Shown piece by piece: positions 53,541-61,700 of a stretch of DNA of 64,000 nt. The DNA lies in contig NZ_JACOPX010000006.1 of assembly GCF_015461835.1 (NCBI RefSeq), positions 124,001 through 188,000 on the forward strand, in the 5' to 3' direction. Position numbers and translations under genes: made by a program. This DNA is from Pseudomonas neuropathica. Its GTDB lineage: Bacteria > Pseudomonadota > Gammaproteobacteria > Pseudomonadales > Pseudomonadaceae. The notes under the pieces are model-generated. The model was not told the DNA's origin. It saw nothing but the letters and a program-made list of their open reading frames with translations, and ran no database searches. How positions within the stretch are numbered: position 1 is the stretch's first letter; each line of letters starts with the position of its first letter.

Positions 53541-55276
53541 TCGCGCTCTGGCCGCACTGGTTCCGTCCGTGGTGGTTGCTGTTGCTGCCGCTGCTGGGCT
53601 GGCTGATCTGGCAACTCTGGCATCGACAGAAACGCGCCGGGCGCTGGCAGATGATTTTGCCGCCAGCGTTTCATGCCACCCTGCTCAGCGGCGGCAATGG
53701 TCGCGACAGCAAACTGCCGTGGGTTGCCCTTGGCGTGGCGTGGCTGCTGACGGTTCTGGCGCTGCTCGGACCGAGTTGGGAGCGCGTCGAACAGACCAGT
53801 CAGAAACCCGCCGATCCGTTGGTGGTGGTGCTGGAACTGACCCCGGAAATGCTCGCCACCGACTCGCCGCCGACGCGACTGGAGCAAGCACGACGCAAAC
53901 TCTTCGACTTGTTGCAGGCGCGCAGCGATGCGCAGACCGCCATCGTCGTCTACGCCGGCAGCGCGCACACGCTGGTGCCGCTGTCGGATGACCTGGCGAC
54001 CAGCCGCAATCTGCTCGATGCGCTCAAGCCATCACTGATGCCGGAAAGCGGTCATCGCGCCGATCTTGCCGTGAGTAAAGCACTGGCCCTGCTGAAACAG
54101 GGCGCGCTCGGTCAGGGGCGGATTCTGTTGATCGGCTCGTCGCTCGATGAAGAAGAACGCCAAGGCATTCGCCGCGCCCTCAGCGGGCAGTCGACGCAGT
54201 TGCTGATGCTCGGCGTCGGCACTGCGGAAGGTGCGCCGATTGCCCAGGAGGACGGCAGTTTCCTCAAGGACGAACAAGGCGCGATTCGCGTGCCGCAACT
54301 CGATAGTCCGGGTCTGAGCGCATTCCTCAACAGCGTCGGCGGCGAATACCACCCGGCCCGCCTCGACGAAGCGGATCTTGGCGCGCTCGGCCTGCTCAAC
54401 GGTCCGCGCAGCTTGCGTGACGATGGCCAGACCGTGCGCCTCGACACCTGGGCCGATCAGGGTTACTGGCTGCTGTTGCCGTTATTGCTGCTCGCCGCGT
54501 GCGCCGGGCGCCGTGGCTGGTTGTTCTGCCTGCCGCTGCTGTTTTGCTTGCCGCAGCCCAGCTACGCTTTTGACTTCGAAGACCTGTGGCTGCGTCCCGA
54601 CCAACAGGGACTGCATTTGCTCAAGCAAAAGCGCCCGGTCGAAGCCGCCCAACATTTCGAAGATCATCAGTGGCAAGGGGTGGCGTTGTACGAGGCCGGC
54701 GACTACAGTGGCGCCGCCCAGCGCTTCGCCGAAGGCAGCGATGCCCGCGCCCACTACAATCGTGGCAACGCGTTGGCGAAAAGCGGTGAGCTGGAAGCGG
54801 CAATCGACGCCTATGAACAGGCCCTGGAACTGCAACCGGATTTGCGTCCGGCGCAGACCAACAAGGCGCTGGTGGAAAACCTGCTCAAGCAGAAAAACAC
54901 ACCGCCGCCCGCCGAGCCGGACACCAAACCGAGCGAACAGCAAAGTCTGCCGGGCGACGAACCACCCCCAGCGACCGCACCGCCACCGGCGGTAAAAAGT
55001 GAAACCCAGAGCGAGGCGCAACCGAGTGAATCGGCCAGCGAACCGCCACCGACCACGCCGCCGCAGCCAGGCCCCAACGAGGTGCCGGGCAGCGGCGAGG
55101 AAGAACAAACGGACACCGTGCCGACGCTGCGCCCGAGTGAAGACAACCTCGAAGGCGAGCAGCGTCAGGCACTGGAACAATGGCTGGGCAAGATCCCGGA
55201 TGATCCGGGCGAACTGCTGCGACGCAAATTCTGGTACGAACAGCAACAACATCAGGATCAGGAAAACACTCGATGA
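53537..55276 (+). CDS. BatB-like VWA protein with TPR and proline-rich tail
   Basis: A 579-residue protein: two N-terminal membrane spans (about 9-26 and 61-79), a VWA-like domain (about 90-290), a further membrane pair (about 311-337), TPR repeats (about 385-450: AHYNRGNALAKSGELEAAID) and a long Pro/Glu-rich tail. The metal-site motif that is DxSxS in BatA reads ELTPE here (VVVLELTPEML), so it probably cannot bind metal in the usual way. It corresponds to the second VWA gene (BatB/BatC fusion) of such operons. Overlaps both neighbours by 4 bases. Confidence 0.9.
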   Translation: MIALWPHWFRPWWLLLLPLLGWLIWQLWHRQKRAGRWQMILPPAFHATLLSGGNGRDSKLPWVALGVAWLLTVLALLGPSWERVEQTSQKPADPLVVVLELTPEMLATDSPPTRLEQARRKLFDLLQARSDAQTAIVVYAGSAHTLVPLSDDLATSRNLLDALKPSLMPESGHRADLAVSKALALLKQGALGQGRILLIGSSLDEEERQGIRRALSGQSTQLLMLGVGTAEGAPIAQEDGSFLKDEQGAIRVPQLDSPGLSAFLNSVGGEYHPARLDEADLGALGLLNGPRSLRDDGQTVRLDTWADQGYWLLLPLLLLAACAGRRGWLFCLPLLFCLPQPSYAFDFEDLWLRPDQQGLHLLKQKRPVEAAQHFEDHQWQGVALYEAGDYSGAAQRFAEGSDARAHYNRGNALAKSGELEAAIDAYEQALELQPDLRPAQTNKALVENLLKQKNTPPPAEPDTKPSEQQSLPGDEPPPATAPPPAVKSETQSEAQPSESASEPPPTTPPQPGPNEVPGSGEEEQTDTVPTLRPSEDNLEGEQRQALEQWLGKIPDDPGELLRRKFWYEQQQHQDQENTR

Positions 55277-56910
55277 CCCGCTTCACCGCTCTCTTGCTGC
55301 CCCTGCTGCTCTGCACGGCCACCGCCCACGCGGCCGAGCTGACGGCCAGCGTGGATCGCAGTCGCCTGAACTCCGGCGAGACGGTCGAACTCACCCTCGA
55401 AACCAGCGACGTCACCCAGTTCGGCAAACCTGACCTGACCGCGCTGGAAGCGCTGTTCGAAGTGCGGGGCACGCGGCAGGTCAACCAGCTCAATACCCTC
55501 AACGGCGACAACCGCGCGACCACGCGCTGGATCATCACCCTGCTGCCGAAAGAGAACGGCAGCGTGGTGATCCCACCGCTGCAACTGGGCGACGCGCAGA
55601 GCCAGCCGATCACCGTGCAAGTGGTCGAGAGCGATACCCGCGAGAACAAGAACAGCCTTGATCCAGTGTTCATCGAAGCCAGTCTCGATCAGTCCAGCGT
55701 CTACGTGCAGGCGCAGGCGATCCTGACCCTGCGCATCTACCATTCGGTGTCGCTGTACGACGACAGCAGCCTGACACCGCTGCAAATCGCCGATGCGCGC
55801 ATCGAGCAACTCGGTGACACACGCACCTACGAGAAAGACCTCAACGGTGTCCGTCATGGCGTGATCGAGATGCGCTATGCGATCTACCCGCAACACAGCG
55901 GTTTGCTGACCATCGCCCCGCAGACTTTCAGCGCGACACTGGTCGATACGCAGCCGTCACAGGACGCGAATGCGCAGGGGCCGAAACCGGGCAAACTGAT
56001 GCGCGTCAGTTCCGCCGAAATCCCCCTGACCGTCAAACCCAAACCGCTGACCTACCCGGTCGACGCGCCATGGCTGCCCGCGCGCAGCCTGAGCCTCAGC
56101 GAAAGCTGGAACCCGGAACCGGAACACACGCAGGTCGGCGACTCGATGACCCGCAGCCTGACCCTGAAAGTCGAAGGCCTCGCCAGCTCACAACTGCCAG
56201 CGCTGCCCGCCACCGAGGTCAACGGCCTGCGCCGCTACCCCGACCAACCGGTGCTGTCCAACCAGAGCACTGACCGGGGCATTGTCGGCAGCCGCGAAGA
56301 ACGCGAAGCGCTGGTGCCGAGCCGCAGCGGCGCCATCGACTTGCCGACGGTGGACGTGGTTTGGTGGAACACCTTCGAAGACCACCTGGAACACAGCAGC
56401 CTGCCGGCGCGCACTCTGCAAGTGGCCAACAACCCGAGCCTGCAAGTCGACACCCCGACCGGCAACCTGCAGCCGAGCATCGCCGATAACGATATGTTGT
56501 GGTGGTGGAAACTCAGCACCCTGACCCTCGCCTGCACCACCCTCCTCGGCTTCGGCCTGTGGTGGCGCGCACGCTGGCAACCAGCGGTGCATCGCGCCGC
56601 CCAAACCGGCCCGAGCCCGCGCACCTTGATGGATGACATCAAGCGCGCGAGCCAGGCGAATGACCCGCAGGCGACGCGGCAGGCACTGGATGCGTGGGCG
56701 CGGCAGCAACCGGAAACGCTGGCGGACATGGCGGCGCGGTTTGTGCCGTTGTCGGATGCGCTGGATGGGCTTAATGGTGCGCTGTATAGCGAGACGGGGC
56801 AGCACTGGCAGGGTGAGGATTTGTGGCGGGCGATCCGCACGATTCCAGCGGCGGAACGGGTGCAGGATCCGGTGGGTGACAGTGGGTTGCCGCCGCTTTA
56901 TCCGAAGTGA
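55273..56910 (+). CDS. BatD-like protein
   Basis: A 545-residue exported protein: signal peptide MTRFTALLLPLLLCTATAHA, several Ig-like beta domains (ELTASVDRSRLNSGETVELT; SSVYVQAQAILTLRIYHSVS), one membrane span at about 412-432 (LSTLTLACTTLLGFGLWWRA) and a cytoplasmic helical tail. This matches BatD (oxygen tolerance) proteins. Last gene of the MoxR operon; no clear terminator is seen in the 216 bp before the next gene, which is on the other strand. Confidence 0.9.
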   Translation: MTRFTALLLPLLLCTATAHAAELTASVDRSRLNSGETVELTLETSDVTQFGKPDLTALEALFEVRGTRQVNQLNTLNGDNRATTRWIITLLPKENGSVVIPPLQLGDAQSQPITVQVVESDTRENKNSLDPVFIEASLDQSSVYVQAQAILTLRIYHSVSLYDDSSLTPLQIADARIEQLGDTRTYEKDLNGVRHGVIEMRYAIYPQHSGLLTIAPQTFSATLVDTQPSQDANAQGPKPGKLMRVSSAEIPLTVKPKPLTYPVDAPWLPARSLSLSESWNPEPEHTQVGDSMTRSLTLKVEGLASSQLPALPATEVNGLRRYPDQPVLSNQSTDRGIVGSREEREALVPSRSGAIDLPTVDVVWWNTFEDHLEHSSLPARTLQVANNPSLQVDTPTGNLQPSIADNDMLWWWKLSTLTLACTTLLGFGLWWRARWQPAVHRAAQTGPSPRTLMDDIKRASQANDPQATRQALDAWARQQPETLADMAARFVPLSDALDGLNGALYSETGQHWQGEDLWRAIRTIPAAERVQDPVGDSGLPPLYPK

Positions 56911-57126
56911 ACGCCCGATCCCTCAACGAACACTTGATGGATGTATTGGCAGGTCGGACTTGCAACGATCTTGACGTTCGCTTGCCGAAGGGCAGGAAGA
57001 AACTTCCCCCTCGGGCTGGATAAACAGGCATCACTCTGGGCCTGTCCTGCTGCGCCGCTCAGACAAACGACAGGCGGCCAGAGCCACCCGTTCGTTTCCC
57101 GGAACGCGGAAATGCGGCGTCCCCGA

Positions 57127-57429
57127 TCAATACTTGAATTTCGTTTTCACTTGTTCGCCTTCGCGATAAGATAGGATAAAGGATGTCCATGGCTCGCCGC
57201 GAGCGTCTGCATTCTCATGTAACTTTTCTACAAGCGCATAGATTTTCGAATTATTGAAATCAGTTTCAGCGTCCCAGATTTCTGCGCCATTTCTTTCAAC
57301 GGCGAGGTCGGCCTCCATGTAATTACCCCCCCACTCAACGCTATACCGAAAGGCGTCATAACCTTGAATAATTCCCGCTTCAACAAGTTTAAAAATCTCT
57401 TTGACGAGTTCGAAATCTTCAGTAATCAC
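57127..57429 (-). CDS. Putative immunity protein of the orphan toxin module
   Basis: A 100-residue acidic cytoplasmic protein (MITEDFELVKEIFKLVEAGI; EADLAVERNGAEIWDAETDF) whose ATG overlaps the stop of the nuclease-type toxin gene as ATGA. Size, acidity and position are those of a CDI immunity protein. It may belong to the YezG-like group known to protect against nuclease toxins; this is a tentative family call. Confidence 0.7.
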   Translation of the reverse strand: MITEDFELVKEIFKLVEAGIIQGYDAFRYSVEWGGNYMEADLAVERNGAEIWDAETDFNNSKIYALVEKLHENADARGEPWTSFILSYREGEQVKTKFKY

Positions 57430-58175
57430 CCGCTTACCTCCGGAGTTTGATGGGCTTCATTTTTGAAAGTCACGGTTTTTGGTTTACCGTCAATGATGTA
57501 CGTCAATATTAGCGAATCAGGTCGTATTGAGCCGGGATCAGCACGCTCAAACTTGACTGTCGTCGGCCCTACAGTGCGGGCAGGATCGTCCAGCGCCTCT
57601 CTGACCCTGTTTTCATAGAACACTTTGTAGGCCGAATTGTTGAAGTTCTTGTCCTGTGGGAAGAGATTATACTGATCGCAGGTTCCGCCCTGGCTGCATG
57701 CCTGAGCATGCCCGCCCACGTCGCTATCCCGCCCTTCTTTACCCGCCTCCGTCTGCCTTGAGTCCCGAGGCACCTTCTCTTTGGTCGGGGTGAACGTCAG
57801 CTCTTCCACCATACCCTTACTGTTGGTCGTAAACGTATTGCCATTATCCAGCTCATAACGGGTATTGGGGCTTCTGGCAGCAGGATTGTTGAGCAGTTCA
57901 TATTCATGACTGCCTTTGACGGACTTGGCAGTCTCGACTTTTACCACCGCCTCGACGTGAGGTTTCGCCCCGTCACCATGCACTGGCGAAACAGGAGGTT
58001 TGACCGTCGGCCCGTCTACCCATCCTTTGCCCGAAGTATCACCAAACTCATTTGCCCAGCCCGGGTGCTTGGGTTCAATCGGATCGGTAAGTTTTCCGCC
58101 GGTAGTGCCCTTGTTTCCTGCGACACTGAAGACCTTGCCAGTGACACTGCCTGCCATGTTGGCTGCGGTGCCCAA
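57426..58175 (-). CDS. Orphan CdiA-CT-like toxin, DNA/RNA non-specific endonuclease type
   Basis: A 249-residue frame ending in a domain like the second DNA/RNA non-specific endonuclease family: ARSPNTRYELDNGNTFTTNS, DVGGHAQACSQGGTCDQYNL with the expected active-site His in GGH, then NLFPQDKNFNNSAYK and FYENRVREAL. It has no good start: TTG 58175 lacks a ribosome site, and the frame continues upstream (SSYIYVRGATTLLNIALG) to a TAA inside the palindrome. It looks like a displaced toxin tip with a little of the exoprotein before it, as in orphan CDI modules. It would be used only after recombination with the main gene. Confidence 0.75.
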   Translation of the reverse strand: MGTAANMAGSVTGKVFSVAGNKGTTGGKLTDPIEPKHPGWANEFGDTSGKGWVDGPTVKPPVSPVHGDGAKPHVEAVVKVETAKSVKGSHEYELLNNPAARSPNTRYELDNGNTFTTNSKGMVEELTFTPTKEKVPRDSRQTEAGKEGRDSDVGGHAQACSQGGTCDQYNLFPQDKNFNNSAYKVFYENRVREALDDPARTVGPTTVKFERADPGSIRPDSLILTYIIDGKPKTVTFKNEAHQTPEVSG

Positions 58176-58225
58176 CGCGATGTTCAGCAGAGTGGTGGCG
58201 CCGCGTACATAGATGTAAGAACTGG

Positions 58226-58262
58226 GGGACAGACCACGTTTTATTTAAACGTGGTCTGTCCC
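58226..58262. repeat. Perfect 16-bp palindrome between the two toxin modules
   Basis: GGGACAGACCACGTTT - TATTT - AAACGTGGTCTGTCCC, a perfect 16-bp stem. Its GGGACAGACCACG end resembles palindromes associated with REP-type (RAYT) transposases, from memory. It lies just after the immunity gene of the main module and may end that transcript. Confidence 0.8.
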
Positions 58263-58285
58263 ATCGATACTTTCTTTCGAGCGAG

Positions 58286-58759
58286 TTACTCACCCACCTG
58301 AAAAAACGTAATGACGGGGCCGTAGTCACTTTCTGAATTCGAGACTTCCACAAAGAATTTCTGGTCGGGAAATTTCTCTTTCAGCACCATTCTCCAAGAG
58401 AAAGCAATTACATTGCACAGCTGAAAAAAAACGCTGTCCGATACATTATCTGCGCACTGATCAAAAAGATCATAAACATGCACATTGTTAATGATCCGTT
58501 CGACTTCGCGAACATCATTCATCTCAGCCATTCGCGCAGAGAATGTTTCAAAAGCAAAATTTCGCTCCAGAAAAACTCCCTCCCCAACCGTCAAAAAGTC
58601 TGGGAAAAACACCTTCGAAAATAACAACATTTGCTCAGGATGACATTGATCACTGATATATGAAAAAACATCCAGCCCCTCTTGTTCAGTCCACTGTTTT
58701 TTCCAGGTCTCGTAGTTTACGGCGTCCTTAACAGGGGGAATTGAGTAGATCCCATTCAT
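58286..58759 (-). CDS. Putative CDI immunity protein
   Basis: A 157-residue acidic, aromatic-rich protein (MNGIYSIPPVKDAVNYETWK; LFSKVFFPDFLTVGEGVFLE; NVSDSVFFQLCNVIAFSW). No signal peptide. Its ATG overlaps the stop codon of the large exoprotein as ATGA, the classic spacing of cdiI after cdiA. It would neutralise the toxin formed by the last part of that exoprotein. I do not recognise the immunity family. Confidence 0.75.
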   Translation of the reverse strand: MNGIYSIPPVKDAVNYETWKKQWTEQEGLDVFSYISDQCHPEQMLLFSKVFFPDFLTVGEGVFLERNFAFETFSARMAEMNDVREVERIINNVHVYDLFDQCADNVSDSVFFQLCNVIAFSWRMVLKEKFPDQKFFVEVSNSESDYGPVITFFQVGE

Positions 58760-61700
58760 GGTATTTCTTCCGGATTGACGCTTCTTGGAGGCGCTTTGGT
58801 GGATGGTGACTGAACTCTGACTGACCCATCAGGGAGGGTATTTCTACCATACTCAATAACATGAGGCGTTGGTACACCTGCGTGAGCGGCACCCGTGACA
58901 TCCACGCGTTTGATGATCATGCCTTGCGAATCGTATACCGCATAACTGGTGATGTTTCCTCGATTATCAGCACGATACAGGGTCGCCCCCTTAGGCCCCA
59001 ACAGGCTGAATCTACCGCTGACTTGTGTGGCATGCTCCAAGGGGCCTCCAATCAGATTCGCGGCATTTCGCGGGGGGGTCAATACAGACGGAGTATGAGG
59101 CGAACCTCCGCCCGTCGGTCCTTTGTTCGTCACCGTGAGAACTCGCCCACCCACTTTTACACCGAGCGACTTAAACTCACCCAACGCCGCATCGATAAGG
59201 AAACGCGAAGCAACGACATAGTTATCACCTTCCAGAGGATACTTAACGGTGTTGCCATTCTCATGCTCACCCTTTGCAAGCTCGTTGCTCTTCCTCAGGC
59301 TTTCCTCAGATTTACCGGTAAAGAAAGCTGCCAATTTAATCGCTGCGCCATCTTTTAACTCTTCAACTTCCTTACCTGCTGCAGCATTAATCAGAGCGTT
59401 TGCAGTAAAGCTCACCATGAATTTCATGGGTCCCATTACAGCTTGAGCTGCAATGGCAACGGTTTTGAGCTGATCACGTTTATCAGCCGGCAACGAATTG
59501 GCCACCACGAGCAGGTCACCCAGTTCTGAAAGGGCCGCCTGCCCCATGGGAATGACCTTCTCGTTCACTGTGGTCGTATCGAGATAGACGACCTTGGTTC
59601 CCCCACTACCGTCGTTCTTGGGCTCCATGATGATGTTGCCTTGGTCAACCTCCTTCGCCATTTCCTTATCGTAGTCGGCTGCCAGATCGGCAAATCGCTT
59701 GAGTCCAGCACGCACTTCGGGGTCAAGGGAATCCATATCCGATGGATTTTTTCCCTGTCGAACAAAGTTTTTTGTGACGGCCAATGCCTGCTCATCACCA
59801 AGCTCATTGCGAAGCGAAGGAGACACCTCACTGATATCAACTAGCTGAGCATTGATTGCCAGTTTCAGATTTTGCAGAAAGCTGGCACCGGCCAAAGCCT
59901 GTTTGAGCATGTTCTTCTTGAAATCAGTAACGCTTTCGCCCCAACGCTCCAGCGTCTCTAACGGATGGCTAACGGCATCAATGGAGGAACTGCTCGCATA
60001 CAACGTCGTGCGATGTTCCTCATCCTTGGTGATCTCATAGGCCTTGTTCACATCACGATTAAGACCCGCCGTGGAATCCTGACCGGTGACCTTGTCGTTA
60101 CGCACGACAATCTGACCTTCACCCACGGTGGCATTCAGCGTCTGCTGACGGTCCTTGTCGTACTTGTAGCCCTCCACGGCCCAGCTGTTTTTGCTCTCGC
60201 CTTCCATGCCCTTGTTCGGCTTGTCGGCTTGGGCGCCACCGCCCCCGCCATAACTGCCGCTGACATTGAGGTAATAACCGTGCTCGTTATCCTTGCCGGT
60301 GATGTTGCGGTAGCCGAGGGTGTCAGTGTCGAGTTTCAGGTTGCCGTTGTCGGCACTGATCACCGAGCCATCGAGTTGCGTATGTTTTTCGGTACGGATG
60401 TCGACTTTGCTTTTGCCACTGATAACAGTCTGATTGTCGACCCAGTTGGTCTTGCCATTGGTCTCGCCATAACCCAGCGAGCCGCTGACCGTTGCACCGA
60501 AGCTCACCGCGACCGTCAGGCTGGCGTCGAACTCCTTGCCTTCGACCTTGCCGGTGTTCGGCACAGACGTCACGGTCAGGTTGCGACCGACATCACCGAT
60601 GACTTCGTCGCCGCGCAGGGTCGCGCCAGCGACATTGGTATCGCGACCGCTTTCGAAACCCAGTTTGTTGCCGGCATACAGATAGGCTTCTTGCTGCTTG
60701 ACGCCCTCACGGTTGAGATCGCCGATCCCCACATTCGCCGAACCATAAACACCGAAGCCGTCCTGGCCGGCGATGATGCCGCCCTCCGCGCCCCAGCTAC
60801 GCCGATCGTGTGAACTCTCATAGGCGTTTTGCGCCGAGAGAATGTTCAAATCGTTGCCGGCCTTGAGGGAAATATCCCGCTCGGCGGTGGCCCGGGTGCC
60901 GATCAGCGTCAGATCATTTGTCGCGTCCAGATTGATACTGCCGCCGGCATTGAGCTGCGTAGCAGTTGAAGTACCCTGGTTCGATTTGTCTTCTGTGCCG
61001 GCATTGCTGACACCTACGCCCAGTTTGAAACCGCCGGTGGTGCCCCCTTTGACGCCGCCCTTGCTCTGGGTTGAATGCCCGTCACTGCTTTCCGAACCGT
61101 GCGCAACGTCAAAGGTGATGTCCTTGCCTTTGACGTTGATGTCACGTCCGGCATTGAACTGGCTACCGCTGACATTGACGTTATTGCCAGCGTCCAGCGA
61201 GATGTCATTACCTGCAGAAAGTGTCGACGGACGTTGAGTGACCGACGTCTGAGTCTGGCTGGAGCTGACGCTCGAGCCACCGATATGTCCGTCAAATTTC
61301 GGTCCACTGAAGAACTGATCCAGCGTATCAACCGACTTCAGTACGCTTGAGCCTTTGCTGACCCCATCCTCACCTTTGCCAGTGCCTTTGAGGCCATCCA
61401 TGGTGTTGCCGATGTTGTAAGCGGTGGTCACGGTGATGCCGTTGCGCTTGATGCTGTCACGGATGGTGACTTCGCTGGCCTCTTCCTTGGCATCGATGTT
61501 GATGTCGCGATCAGCCTTGAGCCGGATGTTGTTCTCGGCGGTCAGATCGGAACCTTGCTGGTTGATGTCGCGACCGGCGTTTACATTGATGTTCATCCCC
61601 GCATCGATGGAGCTGCCCGCTGCGGTGTAGCCCTTGCTGTTGACGCCATGTTGAAGGGTTTCGCTGCCAACGAACGTGGTGAAGGCATTGCTATCGATGG

